64,000 nt of DNA from UBA7672 sp030824255 (GTDB lineage Bacteria > Pseudomonadota > Alphaproteobacteria > Caulobacterales > Hyphomonadaceae). Each line of letters starts with the position of its first letter. The stretch's first letter is position 1. Shown here one piece after another: positions 44,325-53,663 of the stretch. The stretch spans positions 3,906,001-3,970,000 of the forward strand of contig OW818686.1 in NCBI GenBank assembly GCA_942493305.1. The letters run 5' to 3'. The translations under genes were made by a program, and so were the position numbers. The notes beneath the pieces are model-generated. The model was not told where the DNA came from. It did no database searches and saw nothing but the letters and a program-made list of their open reading frames with translations.

Positions 44325-44834
44325 TTACTCGTCCCTTGAAAACTTGATTTCGACGACTTCGTCGCCGCTTCTGAGCCGCACGCGTTCAGCGTTTATCGAC
44401 TCGACTTTCCACCCACCGACCGTATCGCCCGCACCGACCCAGGTCGGCTCGGCCGCATTGGCCGGCTGCAGCGCCGCGCGGGCGCCCCGTTCGCCAATGA
44501 TGATGCCCTTCAGCGCGAATGCGCTCGGGTCTTCGCTTGCGTCGCCGCTGTCAGACGGCTGCGTCGGATCTCCGTTTTCAACCGTGGCGGCCGGCGCCTT
44601 GTCGCCGCCAGGCGCGCGATCGCGGCTGAACATAGGGCGCGTGAAGGCTTCGGTGCCCAGCTCTGGCGCATCGCCAGTTTCCGGCATGGCGGGAATTTCA
44701 ACTTCGGCCGATACATCCCCGGTCGGCGTGAGCGGATCGGTTGTACGGAAGATGACGCCGGCGCCGAGCAGCGCAACAATCGCGACGCCGAGTGTCAGGG
44801 TGACTGCCATTTTCGAAGCAGGTTGGCTGAGCAT
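44325..44834 (-). CDS. gspC: Type II secretion inner-membrane protein GspC-like
   Basis: A 169-residue single-pass protein: short cytoplasmic start, TM about residues 8-29 (VTLTLGVAIVALLGAGVIF), an acidic Pro-rich linker, then a homology-region-like domain (FALKGIIIGERGARAAL, WVGAGDTVGGWKVESINAERVRLRSGDEVVEIKF). There is no PDZ or coiled coil. This is the short GspC form seen in alphaproteobacteria. It connects GspD with the inner-membrane platform. The ATG at 44832-44834 sits 1 nt after the gspM stop, and gspD follows. Confidence 0.75.
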   Translation of the reverse strand: MLSQPASKMAVTLTLGVAIVALLGAGVIFRTTDPLTPTGDVSAEVEIPAMPETGDAPELGTEAFTRPMFSRDRAPGGDKAPAATVENGDPTQPSDSGDASEDPSAFALKGIIIGERGARAALQPANAAEPTWVGAGDTVGGWKVESINAERVRLRSGDEVVEIKFSRDE

Positions 44835-44835
44835 G

Positions 44836-45414
44836 TTAGCCGTTCCTCGCGAAGGCGTAGATGTCGAAGGTCGCCTGAAGCTGCGGGGCCGTGGGATCAC
44901 TCACGGGACGGCGGCTGTCGCCCATCGTCTGAACGCCGCCGGCTGAAATCATAAGCACAGGGCGCGCTGCAGCTATCGCTTCAAGCGCGCGGTTGATCTG
45001 GTTGCTCGTGCCGGTGACGGCGATGCGGACGCCGACGCGGCGAACAGCGCCTTCCTGAACAACATCGAGCGTCTGAACAGAACGGACATTCGCGCCGGCG
45101 CGCGTGAAGGTGCGCTGAGTTGATGCTTGCACGGCAGCGGAGGCCTGCGCGTCACTGGACGGCGCGTACATATCGACAGCAAGGCGCGGGTCACGCTCGA
45201 GACGCGCCCAGGCGGCGCGCCATTGAGACATGGATCCAGCCATGGAGCTGAGCGAGTTGACCCGTTCCTGTGCCGAAGCGGCGCGCTTGTCGAGGTCGAA
45301 CACGAATGACGCGGCGAACCACCAGATGAGCGCCACGCCGGCGGCAATGGCCGCAGCCAGCAGGCCGACCGCGATTGTCTGGCGGGTCTGGAGAGGAAGC
45401 GACTGGAGACTCAT
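44836..45414 (-). CDS. gspM: Type II secretion protein GspM
   Basis: A 192-residue inner-membrane platform protein. One TM helix (about residues 15-37, IAVGLLAAAIAAGVALIWWFAA) is followed by a coiled segment (about 40-75) and a ferredoxin-like periplasmic domain typical of GspM. It should dimerise with GspL, whose gene overlaps it by 4 nt. Sequence identity within GspM is always low, so the call rests on topology, length and operon position. Confidence 0.82.
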   Translation of the reverse strand: MSLQSLPLQTRQTIAVGLLAAAIAAGVALIWWFAASFVFDLDKRAASAQERVNSLSSMAGSMSQWRAAWARLERDPRLAVDMYAPSSDAQASAAVQASTQRTFTRAGANVRSVQTLDVVQEGAVRRVGVRIAVTGTSNQINRALEAIAAARPVLMISAGGVQTMGDSRRPVSDPTAPQLQATFDIYAFARNG

Positions 45415-46553
45415 TGCTGCGGCTCCACGGGCGTTACCGGCGCTAAAACAGGACCAGCGGTCTTGAAGGTGACTTCGAGGCGGAAGCGTTCGGCGCCGGT
45501 CATAGGATCTGTGACCGTCGGGGAAGCAAAACGCGCGCCTTGCACCAGATCGGAAGACTCGAAAGCCTCGACCAGTGTTGCGCTATTTGCTGACAGGCCA
45601 GTCAGGTAGGCGACAGGGCGCTCGTAGCTGAATTCTTCCAGCCATGTGCCATCCGGGAGCAGGCTTGCGGACAAGTCATACACCCGGAGGAACGACGCAT
45701 CGTCCGTCTGTTCGGCCGCGAGACGCCTTACGCCCTCGATGCCCTGGTTGACTTGCGTGCTCACCTGCATGGCCCCCGCCGCCCCGCCTTCAGCATCGGC
45801 GATCAGGGCATCAGCAGCGGCAATCCGGCGTTCTTGCAGGTCACGCCAGGACATACCGGCGAAGATGGCTGCGCCAGCCAGAACGAGTAGCATCAAGCGT
45901 AGGCCCGAAAACTGTCCGGAAGCTGTCCGCGGACGCATGTCATTCGGCAGCAGGTTGAATCCCGCGCGTCCGCTCGGAGCTGTGACATCAGCGACATCAA
46001 TTCCCGTCAGTTCGATGCCGTAGTCGCTCCGCAGGCGAGCGATAAGATCGTCGATGGCAGGACGAGGCGTCAGCACCTGCGAGACATGTATCTCTCGCGT
46101 GGCTGCAATCTCTCCCGTGATGATTGAATCCGCGTAGACTTCATCAACTGTGAAGGGCGTCTCGGACGCCATCTGCAAGTTCATGATGTCCCGAATGTGA
46201 GCGCGCGAGGCGGTCGGCAGACGGCGTTCGCGGCGAAGAGCGCCGTCCTGCGGCAGCAGGTATACAATGCCGCCGCGGGGGATGCCGCCTGGAGGCTTGC
46301 TGCTCGGCGCGAGCACCTTGCCGGTTGCGCCTGGCTGACGCTGGAAGACCATCCGGCCGTCCAGTTCCTGAACGATAGCAACATCTTTGCTAACGGTCTG
46401 GCCGCCGCGAAGAGCTGCCGGCATCATGCCCGCAAGCTCATCCTTCCACCAGGCAAAGAAGCCTTGTGTTGAAGCCATGGCATTCGTGTTGCCGGCGACA
46501 GTATCGCCGGATGAATTAACTGTATCGCGCTCGTCTTCGCTGGTAACGGACAC
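45411..46553 (-). CDS. gspL: Type II secretion protein GspL/PilN-like
   Basis: A 380-residue platform protein linking the ATPase GspE to the membrane. A GTG at 46551-46553 is the likely start because GGGAGA lies 7 nt upstream; an ATG 25 codons later (46478) is an alternative. The cytoplasmic actin-like part (about residues 50-210) precedes a TM near 255 (LRLMLLVLAGAAIFAGMSW). A PilN-type periplasmic domain follows, with LPDGTWLEEFSYERPVAYLTGLSANSATLVEAFESSDL in the family style. It overlaps gspM by 4 nt. Confidence 0.82.
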   Translation of the reverse strand: MSVTSEDERDTVNSSGDTVAGNTNAMASTQGFFAWWKDELAGMMPAALRGGQTVSKDVAIVQELDGRMVFQRQPGATGKVLAPSSKPPGGIPRGGIVYLLPQDGALRRERRLPTASRAHIRDIMNLQMASETPFTVDEVYADSIITGEIAATREIHVSQVLTPRPAIDDLIARLRSDYGIELTGIDVADVTAPSGRAGFNLLPNDMRPRTASGQFSGLRLMLLVLAGAAIFAGMSWRDLQERRIAAADALIADAEGGAAGAMQVSTQVNQGIEGVRRLAAEQTDDASFLRVYDLSASLLPDGTWLEEFSYERPVAYLTGLSANSATLVEAFESSDLVQGARFASPTVTDPMTGAERFRLEVTFKTAGPVLAPVTPVEPQQ

Positions 46554-46714
46554 GCAAATCTCTCCCAACTGATGTCCCACAGACGGGCCGCCAGTCGCCT
46601 CCTACGGGCAAGTTTCGGGCCACCTCGCCTCAATGGGTCTTGAATGGCCTCGATCTTGCTGGCTCAATCCGGGGCACGCACACATTATGCTTCGGCCCGG
46701 GGAGAAGGGCCACG

Positions 46715-48463
46715 GTGGCAGACAGGGACAATATGCAAGAACCGTCGCGCAATCGGCCGGGAGCCGAAGGCGAGCCTGCTTCCCATCGTGACAGACAGGT
46801 TGCGGATGCAGTTGCATGGCTCATCGCCAACAACCTGCTCTCGCCTGATCGGCACACTCGGGCGCTTGCGATGGCGCAGCATTCGCCCGAACGGTTCGAC
46901 CAGCTTCTCCTCAAGCTGCACTTTATAGACGAAGCGCACCTCGCGGAGGCCCTGGCGGTCGCCTGCGAGCTGCCACTGGTGCGCCGCGATGCGTTTCCGT
47001 CAGAACCCGCTTTCGGCAATATCTTCCAGACAGACTATCTCCGCGCGCAGCGGATCGCCCCGCTCATGCAGGGCGATGGCTCGATCCAGCTGGTCATGGC
47101 GGACCCGCTCAACGCTGACACGATCGCCGCTGTCTCTTTCAAGACCTCCAAACGAGTAGTCCCCGCTGTGGGCGTTGGCAGCGAAATCGAAGCCTGGCTG
47201 ACTTCGACTGGGGCGCCCAACAGGGGCATCGTTGACGGGCCTGTGCTGAATACAGCCGATGCGGGAAATTCCGATCTGCAAAGGCTCAAAGACCTTGCCG
47301 GCGGGGCGCCTGTTATAAGATGGGTCGACCAGATGTTCGAAAGCGCCGTAGCGCTGGGAGCCTCCGACATCCATCTTGAGCCAAGCACGCGCGGACTTCG
47401 CGTTCGCTTCCGGGTAGACGGCCATCTTCGCGAAGCAACGTCGCCGGACGCCTCGCTGATGGAAGCGGCGATCTCGCGGATCAAGATTCTCGCGAAGCTC
47501 GACATCGCCGAGCGGCGCCTGCCGCAGGACGGCCGGACGCGCATTACCATTCAGGGTCGTGAGATCGATCTGCGCATTGCGACCACGCCTTCGCTGCATG
47601 GCGAAGGCGCGGTGCTGCGTCTTCTCGACAAGTCGTCCTCCGCCCTCTCGCTGGACGTGCTCGGCCTGTCCGACGACACCATTGAACGCATTCGCCGCTC
47701 GATCCGCCGTCCGAATGGCGTGACGCTCGTCACTGGGCCGACGGGATCCGGGAAAACCACGACACTCTATGCTGCGCTGCGTGACATTCTCACGCCCGAG
47801 CTGAAGTTCGTGTCGGTTGAAGACCCGGTTGAATACCAGATCGATGGCGTATCGCAGATCCAGGTTCGCGCGGGAATCAACCTGACCTTCGCCGCAATCC
47901 TGCGCTCAGTCCTGCGTCAGGACCCGGACGTGCTGATGATCGGCGAGATCCGCGACCGCGAAACAGCGACCATTGCCATTGAGGCGGCCCTTACAGGCCA
48001 CCAGGTTCTCTCGACGGTCCACACGAACAACGCCCCGGCGACGATCACGCGTCTTCTTGAGATGGGCGTACCGGAATATCTGATCGCTTCCACGCTCAGT
48101 TCGGTTGCCGCGCAGCGGCTTGTCCGCAACCTCTGCCCCTCCTGCGCCGAGCCGTATCAGCCCTCCGCCGCCCTGCTGCAGCGGCTGCCCGGCGCGGCAG
48201 AAATTGCCAACGCCCAGTTCCGCAAGCCTAAAGGATGCAGCAACTGCCGCGGCACGGGTTATCGCGGTCGCGCGAGCATTGCCGAGATCATGATGGTAAC
48301 GGATGACATTCGCGAACTGATCCTGCGCCGTGCGCCGGAACGTGATATCCGCAATCGCGCGATGGACGAAGGCATGACACCGCTGCTGGCCGACGGCCTG
48401 CGTCGCGCGGCTGCCGGGCAGACTTCGGTGGAAGACGTCATACGCGTTGCAGGACTCGAGTAA
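46715..48463 (+). CDS. gspE: Type II secretion ATPase GspE
   Basis: A 582-residue cytoplasmic hexameric ATPase powering pseudopilus assembly. A GTG at 46715 follows GGGGAGAAGGG; an ATG six codons on (46733) is an alternative. The N-terminal GspE-N domain (about 20-170) precedes the RecA core: Walker A GPTGSGKTTT, Asp box EDPVEYQIDGVSQ, Walker B DPDVLMIGEIRD and the His box TGHQVLSTVHTN. Two CxxC pairs (LCPSCAEP, CSNCRG) form the zinc site. It starts the plus-strand E-F-H-I-J operon, divergent from L-M-C-D-K. Confidence 0.95.
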   Translation: MADRDNMQEPSRNRPGAEGEPASHRDRQVADAVAWLIANNLLSPDRHTRALAMAQHSPERFDQLLLKLHFIDEAHLAEALAVACELPLVRRDAFPSEPAFGNIFQTDYLRAQRIAPLMQGDGSIQLVMADPLNADTIAAVSFKTSKRVVPAVGVGSEIEAWLTSTGAPNRGIVDGPVLNTADAGNSDLQRLKDLAGGAPVIRWVDQMFESAVALGASDIHLEPSTRGLRVRFRVDGHLREATSPDASLMEAAISRIKILAKLDIAERRLPQDGRTRITIQGREIDLRIATTPSLHGEGAVLRLLDKSSSALSLDVLGLSDDTIERIRRSIRRPNGVTLVTGPTGSGKTTTLYAALRDILTPELKFVSVEDPVEYQIDGVSQIQVRAGINLTFAAILRSVLRQDPDVLMIGEIRDRETATIAIEAALTGHQVLSTVHTNNAPATITRLLEMGVPEYLIASTLSSVAAQRLVRNLCPSCAEPYQPSAALLQRLPGAAEIANAQFRKPKGCSNCRGTGYRGRASIAEIMMVTDDIRELILRRAPERDIRNRAMDEGMTPLLADGLRRAAAGQTSVEDVIRVAGLE

Positions 48464-49656
48464 TGGCGGACTTCGCGTTCAAGGCATTTGCAAAAGACGG
48501 AGCGCTGGTCGCCGACCGCCTCGTCGCGACCAACCGCGCCGATGCAGTCCGCCAGATTTCGGCGCGCGGTCTCGTTGCCTTTGAGGTACATGAAGGACGC
48601 GCCAAGCGGGACAATCGCCGATCAAACATGTCCCTTCGTCCGCTTGCCGCTTTCTGTCGGCAAATGGCCACGATGGCTGAAAGTGGCCTGCCGCTGGACG
48701 ACGCGCTCTCGCTGCTTGCGCGCGATTCCAACAAGAAGGCTGCGGCTCTGGCGACGGGATTGCGTGAGAGCGTTCTTGGCGGGGCTTCACTATCGACAGC
48801 GCTGTCAGCCTATCCGGAAAAAGTGCCTGATGTGATGATCGGGCTGGTCGCAGCCGGAGAAGCCGGCGGCGCGCTGGGCCCCGTCTTTCATCGCCTGGCC
48901 GATGGCTTCGAGATGGATATCCGGACAAAGGATGCCCTGCAGTCCGCGCTGGTTTACCCAGCTGTTCTCGGCGTGACAGCCATCGCATCGCTTGTTCTGG
49001 TGCTGACAGTAGTAGCCCCTGCCCTCGCGCCGGTGTTTGCGGGAGCGGGAGATCGCACGCCACTGTCTGCGCGCATTCTGATCGGCGCATCGGATGTGCT
49101 GCGCAATTACTGGTGGGTCGGCGTGCTCGGCCTGCTGTTCTTTGTGTTGATGATACTGTCTTCGCTCCGCACTCCGGCTGGACGCGCCGGAATGGCGCGG
49201 TTTGCGATCACGGCGCCCTTCATTGGCTCTATCGTGAAGACCACCGAGACATCGCGCTTCCTGCATTCGCTGGCGGCGTTGCTGGACAATGGCGTGACGA
49301 TCCTCAACGCGCTGGAGATTGCACGCAGGGCCACGAGCAACCCCGTGATCGCCAAGGAGATCGACCGCATCTCCGGCCGGGTGCGCGTGGGCGAACGGCT
49401 GGGCGATACGCTCGCACAGTCGAAAGTGTTTCCGCCACTGGCCGGGCAATTGGCGGCTGTCGGCGAGCGCTCTGGCAGCCTTGCCAAGATGTTGCGCCAC
49501 GGCGGCCGCGTGATGGAAGAAGCCGCCCAGCGGGACGTGAAGCAACTGATGGTGGTCGCGACCCCCGCACTGACGATCATTCTCGGCGTGCTGGTCGGGG
49601 GGGTGGTGCTGTCGCTGCTCAGCGCTATTCTCAGCGTCAACGACCTCGCGATCTGA
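48463..49656 (+). CDS. gspF: Type II secretion inner-membrane protein GspF
   Basis: A 397-residue polytopic platform protein. There are two tandem GspF domains (first with LAAFCRQMATMAESGLPLDDALSLLA near residue 67, second with RFLHSLAALLDNGVTILNALEIARRA near 265). Three TM helices lie at about 165-190, 212-235 and 370-392. Its ATG overlaps the gspE stop (TAATG). The N-terminal FAFKAFAKDGALV pattern is typical. It probably transmits ATPase motion to pseudopilin assembly. Confidence 0.94.
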   Translation: MADFAFKAFAKDGALVADRLVATNRADAVRQISARGLVAFEVHEGRAKRDNRRSNMSLRPLAAFCRQMATMAESGLPLDDALSLLARDSNKKAAALATGLRESVLGGASLSTALSAYPEKVPDVMIGLVAAGEAGGALGPVFHRLADGFEMDIRTKDALQSALVYPAVLGVTAIASLVLVLTVVAPALAPVFAGAGDRTPLSARILIGASDVLRNYWWVGVLGLLFFVLMILSSLRTPAGRAGMARFAITAPFIGSIVKTTETSRFLHSLAALLDNGVTILNALEIARRATSNPVIAKEIDRISGRVRVGERLGDTLAQSKVFPPLAGQLAAVGERSGSLAKMLRHGGRVMEEAAQRDVKQLMVVATPALTIILGVLVGGVVLSLLSAILSVNDLAI

Positions 49657-49663
49657 GGCGAGC

Positions 49664-50158
49664 ATGTCGCGCCACGTGACACAGGGCCAAGACAGCAAAG
49701 CGCACCGGGACGCAGGCTTCTCCCTGCTCGAACTCATGGTAGCGCTGGCGATCATGGCGCTGGCAACCACTGTTGCAGGCGTCGCCTTCTCCCGGTCCAG
49801 CGTCGGCTTCCGTTTCGACGCCGCAGCCCAGGAGCTGGCGCTTGACCTGCGGGAGGCGCAGGCGCGCGCGCTGCGTTCCGGCCGCGATGTTGCGCTTGCC
49901 ATCGATGTCGACAAGCGCACGTATCGCCTGCAGGCGGACCCGGCTGTGCAGCTTCCGGAGCAAGCGGACCTGCGGGTTGTCTCGGCCGGCGAAGCGATGG
50001 CAGGCAGCATTCCGGCGATCATCTTCTCGCCGGAGGGTGGCTCCACTGGCGGCGCAATCACCATGACGCTTGATGACCGCAGCGCGATCATCACCATCGA
50101 CTGGCTCACGGGCGCCGTCACGCTTGCGGAAGGAGCGGCCAGTGAAGCCGACACCTGA
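49664..50158 (+). CDS. gspH: Type II secretion minor pseudopilin GspH
   Basis: A 164-residue minor pseudopilin. The prepilin peptidase site is DAGFSLLELMVALAIMALA, with Gly before Phe and the +5 Glu, after an unusually long leader of about 19 residues. The globular domain contains AQELALDLREAQARALRSGRDVALAID, the GspH pattern. It follows gspF by 7 nt. The major pseudopilin gene gspG, normally between gspF and gspH, is missing here. Confidence 0.9.
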   Translation: MSRHVTQGQDSKAHRDAGFSLLELMVALAIMALATTVAGVAFSRSSVGFRFDAAAQELALDLREAQARALRSGRDVALAIDVDKRTYRLQADPAVQLPEQADLRVVSAGEAMAGSIPAIIFSPEGGSTGGAITMTLDDRSAIITIDWLTGAVTLAEGAASEADT

Positions 50159-50546
50159 CCGCACAGCAGGCTTCACCCTGCTCGAAGTTCTCGTGGCATT
50201 CGTGATCCTCACCATGGTGGTCACGCTTTGCCTGCAGGTTTTTTCCACCAGCGCCCGTGCGGAAGCGTCCGCGCGCTGGTCCGAACAGGCGCATGTCTTG
50301 CTGCGTGACCGCATAGCATCGTTCGAGACCATGGGCTTGCGCCCCGGCCAGCAGACGGATGGCGTCGCCGCCGACGGAATGCGCTGGGCGCTGGCTATCT
50401 CGCTGCCCACGGGCTCCAGCGGCAGCGCGACGACGAAACGCGGGGTGATCTGGGTGACGGCAAGCGTCACGGACCCATCGGGGCGAACTTACACCGCCGC
50501 AACGGCGCGGTGGTCCGGCGAAGCCTTCGCGGAGGCGGATCAATGA
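50142..50546 (+). CDS. gspI: Type II secretion minor pseudopilin GspI
   Basis: A 134-residue minor pseudopilin. A GTG at 50142, with GGAAGGAG upstream, gives VKPTPDRTAGFTLLEVLVAFVILTMVV, in which Gly-Phe is the cleavage site and Glu is at +5. The start overlaps gspH by 17 nt. GspI initiates the pseudopilus tip complex with J and K. The C-terminal WVTASVTDPSGRTYTAATARW is compatible with the family. Confidence 0.87.
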   Translation: MKPTPDRTAGFTLLEVLVAFVILTMVVTLCLQVFSTSARAEASARWSEQAHVLLRDRIASFETMGLRPGQQTDGVAADGMRWALAISLPTGSSGSATTKRGVIWVTASVTDPSGRTYTAATARWSGEAFAEADQ

Positions 50547-51178
50547 CGCCAGCAACGAAGACGGATTCGGGATTTTCGCTACTGGAGACGCTGCTGGGTC
50601 TCACGCTCACGGCGATGATCGGGCTGCTGATGATGGGCTCGCTGCAGATGGGCACGCGCATCTGGGAGCGGCAGGACAAGACCATTCAGCCCGGTGTCGA
50701 ACAACTGGTGATCGGACAGACGACGGAGTGGCTATCCCACGCGCTTCGCATGTCGCTGCGCAATCTGGATGCTGAACCGTTCGCACCATTCATTGGCGAT
50801 ACAGACAGCGTGTCGTTTCTTTATCCAGCGCAAGGCATGGGCGCGGCGCCCGGTATCTATGCTGTCGATCTTGAGCTGGTGGATGCAGCGGACTGCGCAA
50901 ACGGCAAGACTCTGATGATGCGAGCGACACGCATCATCATTGCGGAAGAGAATGCGGACCGCCCGGCCGCACAGATCGAACGGCGAAGGCTGGCTCAATG
51001 TCTGGAACAGCCCTCCTTCGTGTTCTGGGGTCCGAACGCCACGGAGCAGGTGGCAGCGTGGCGGGATAGCTGGTCACAGCATCTGGAATTGCCCCAGGTT
51101 GTGCGCCTGCGCAGCTTCTCGGCGGACGGAGCTGAACACGCGGTATTCACGCAGCGCCTGCTCGAAGGCGGCATGTGA
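50543..51178 (+). CDS. gspJ: Type II secretion minor pseudopilin GspJ
   Basis: A 211-residue minor pseudopilin. The ATG at 50543 overlaps the gspI stop (ATGA). The prepilin motif is DSGFSLLETLLGLTLTAMIGLL, with +5 Glu. The larger globular domain is typical of GspJ and carries a TT EWLSHALRMSLRNL-type first strand region. It ends the plus-strand T2SS operon; a 124-nt gap then leads to the sugar-oxidation locus. Confidence 0.87.
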   Translation: MTPATKTDSGFSLLETLLGLTLTAMIGLLMMGSLQMGTRIWERQDKTIQPGVEQLVIGQTTEWLSHALRMSLRNLDAEPFAPFIGDTDSVSFLYPAQGMGAAPGIYAVDLELVDAADCANGKTLMMRATRIIIAEENADRPAAQIERRRLAQCLEQPSFVFWGPNATEQVAAWRDSWSQHLELPQVVRLRSFSADGAEHAVFTQRLLEGGM

Positions 51179-51302
51179 CGCACTGCGGCAAGGGCGCCGC
51201 CACGTAATGGCTCCTACGTAGTCGCTTGCCGCGCCAGCCGTTTCGATCCAGTTTGCTCCTTGATGCGGGTCGCAAAGAACCTGCGCACCGAGGGAGGTCG
51301 GC

Positions 51303-53036
51303 ATGGCGCCATTTCAGCAGGGCTCGCGCGAAGCGCGCACCTTCGATGCAATCGTGGTCGGCAGCGGCATCGCGGGCGGATGGGCGGCCAAGGAGCTGTG
51401 CGAGAAAGGCCTCAAGACCCTCGTGCTAGAGCGTGGGCGCAAGGTCGAGCATGGCAAGGACTACAAGACATTCGGCATGAACCCGTGGGACTTCCGCTTC
51501 CCGAACGGCCGCACGCCTCAGGACGAGGTCGACAAGCACTACTTCAAGCAGGTTCGCACCGGTTACACGGTGAACGACCAGTGGAACCACTGGTTCGTGA
51601 AGGACGACGAGCATCCCTATACCGAGGTGAACCGGTTCGACTGGATTCGCGGCTATCATGTCGGCGGCCGTTCGATCACCTGGGGCCGCCAGAGCTATCG
51701 CCATTCAGATCTCGATTTCGAGGCGAACGCGCGTGAAGGCGTGGGCGTAGACTGGCCAATCCGCTACGCCGATGTTGCTCCATGGTATGACCATGTCGAG
51801 CGCTGGATGGGCGTCAGCGGAACCAATGAGGGGCTACCGCACCTTCCGGATGGGGTTTTCCAGCCGGCGATGGAATTCAACGTCGTCGAAAAGGGCTTCA
51901 AGGGCGCGGTGGAAGACAAATTCCCCGAGCGCCGCATCACCATGGGACGGACGGCGCACCTCACCAAACCGACCGACGAACAGATGAAGATCGGTCGCGG
52001 CACGTGCCAGACGCGCAATCTCTGTATGCGGGGCTGTTCGTTCGGCGCGTACTTCTCCTCCAATGGCGCGACTCTGATCGCGGCTGACCACACCGGCAAC
52101 ATGACTCTGGCCCCGGATTCGATCGTCACCGAAGTGATTTTCGATCCGAAGACCAACAAGGCCACCGGCGTTCGCGTGCAGGATGGCAACACGAAGGAGA
52201 CCACGGAATACTACGCCAAGGTGATCTTCCTCTGCGCGTCCGCGCTGGCGACCACCTGGATCATGCTGCATTCGAAGAGTGACCGCTTCCCGAACGGGCT
52301 CGGCAATGACTCTGACGAGCTGGGCCGCAACGTGATGGATCACCATTTCCTCGTCGGCGCGCAGGCGGACGTGGAAGGGTATGAGGATCGCTATTATGCG
52401 GGCCGCCGTCCCACCGGTATCTATGTTCCGCGCTTCCGCAACCTCGGCGACACGGGATCGAAACAGAAGGATTTCGCGCGCGGCTATGGCTATCAGGGCG
52501 GCGCGAGCCGCACCGGCTGGCAACGTCTCGTGGCGGAGATGGGCTTCGGCAAGGATCTCAAGGACGAGATTTCCGAACCCGGCGACTGGACGATGGGCCT
52601 CACCGGTTTTGGCGAGATGCTGCCCTATCGCGACAATCGCGTCTGGATCAATGACGAGGTGAAGGACAAGGACGGCCTTCCAACCCTGACCATGGACGTG
52701 ACCATCCGCGAAAACGAGAAGAACATGCGGAAGGACATGCAGGTCGCCGCCATGGAAATGATGGAAACGGCGGGCTTCAAGAATGTGCGCGGTTACGATC
52801 GCCCCTATGCGCCAGGCCTCGGCATCCACGAAATGGGCACTGCGCGCATGGGTCGTGATCCGAAGACATCGGTCCTCAATGGCTGGAACCAGATCCATGG
52901 CTGCACCAACGTCTACGTTACAGACGGCGCTGCAATGACGTCTGCGGCGTGTGTGAACCCCTCGCTCACCTACATGGCGCTCACGGCGCGGGCGGCGGAT
53001 CACGCCGTCAACGCGCTGAAGCGCGGCGAACTCTAG
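51303..53036 (+). CDS. GMC-family FAD oxidoreductase (probable glycoside/sugar dehydrogenase)
   Basis: A 577-residue flavoprotein. The FAD-binding Rossmann motif is AIVVGSGIAGGWAAKELCEKG near residue 18, and the C-terminal GMC segment has HEMGTARMG and VNPSLT, the usual active-site His/Asn region. It lacks its own signal peptide. The next gene encodes a small twin-arginine lipoprotein of the gluconate-2-dehydrogenase subunit 3 type, and such partners carry the flavoprotein to the periplasm. Similar pairs oxidise sugars or glycosides at C3 (glucoside 3-dehydrogenase). Two DUF1080 genes nearby support that substrate class. Confidence 0.88.
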   Translation: MAPFQQGSREARTFDAIVVGSGIAGGWAAKELCEKGLKTLVLERGRKVEHGKDYKTFGMNPWDFRFPNGRTPQDEVDKHYFKQVRTGYTVNDQWNHWFVKDDEHPYTEVNRFDWIRGYHVGGRSITWGRQSYRHSDLDFEANAREGVGVDWPIRYADVAPWYDHVERWMGVSGTNEGLPHLPDGVFQPAMEFNVVEKGFKGAVEDKFPERRITMGRTAHLTKPTDEQMKIGRGTCQTRNLCMRGCSFGAYFSSNGATLIAADHTGNMTLAPDSIVTEVIFDPKTNKATGVRVQDGNTKETTEYYAKVIFLCASALATTWIMLHSKSDRFPNGLGNDSDELGRNVMDHHFLVGAQADVEGYEDRYYAGRRPTGIYVPRFRNLGDTGSKQKDFARGYGYQGGASRTGWQRLVAEMGFGKDLKDEISEPGDWTMGLTGFGEMLPYRDNRVWINDEVKDKDGLPTLTMDVTIRENEKNMRKDMQVAAMEMMETAGFKNVRGYDRPYAPGLGIHEMGTARMGRDPKTSVLNGWNQIHGCTNVYVTDGAAMTSAACVNPSLTYMALTARAADHAVNALKRGEL

Positions 53037-53050
53037 GACGGAGACCGAAC

Positions 53051-53656
53051 ATGATGGACCGTCGCGAACTTCTTCACCGCGCCTCGATGCTGCTGGGCGG
53101 CGCGATCTCGACCAGCGCCGCCGCAGGTATTCTCGCCGGATGCGTCGCAACCCCGGAAGCGGGCACCGCGCCCGGGATAGGCCCTGCCGCAAGCTTCTTC
53201 ACCGACGCCGAAATGACGACAGTCGTGGCGATGGCGAACCAGATCATCCCAAGGACAGAGACGCCCGGTGCGATTGATGTCGGCGTTCCGGGTTTCATCG
53301 ATCGCATGCTCAGCGGCTACTATCAGGATCGCGAAGGAAGTATCATTCGCGCCGGCCTGCAGCAGGTCGCCGAGGACGCAAAGGCGCTGCGTGGAAAATC
53401 GTTTGCGGCGCTGACGAACGATGAGCAGATCGAGCTGATGAGGCGCTACGACAGGGAACAGTTCGACTACACCCGCGCCAATGCCAGCACGTCGAACCCG
53501 CCTCCGCATTACTTCAGGCTGATCAAGGAACTGACGATCATCGGCTTCTGCACGTCTGAATCCGGCGCCACCAAGCTGATGAAATACCAGCAGACGCCCG
53601 GCCCCTTCCGTGGAGACGTTCCGCTGGCCGAGGTTGGCAAGGCATCCGCACTGTAG
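53051..53656 (+). CDS. Gluconate 2-dehydrogenase subunit 3 family protein (Tat lipoprotein)
   Basis: A 201-residue small subunit. The ATG at 53051 follows GGAG. The N-terminus MMDRRELLHRASMLLGG has a twin-arginine signal, and ILAGC is a lipobox. The mature part shows the family features FFTDAEMTTVVAMANQIIPRTETPGAIDVGVPGFID. It probably escorts the GMC enzyme encoded 14 nt upstream through the Tat system and anchors it in the periplasm. A paralogous pair lies at 59906-62292 on the opposite strand. Confidence 0.88.
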   Translation: MMDRRELLHRASMLLGGAISTSAAAGILAGCVATPEAGTAPGIGPAASFFTDAEMTTVVAMANQIIPRTETPGAIDVGVPGFIDRMLSGYYQDREGSIIRAGLQQVAEDAKALRGKSFAALTNDEQIELMRRYDREQFDYTRANASTSNPPPHYFRLIKELTIIGFCTSESGATKLMKYQQTPGPFRGDVPLAEVGKASAL

Positions 53657-53663
53657 CCCCGGA

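Noticed and set aside
51834..53192. A 452-codon minus-strand open frame over the GMC gene
   Set aside because: Antisense to a confident flavoprotein; composition is Arg/His-rich and not protein-like.
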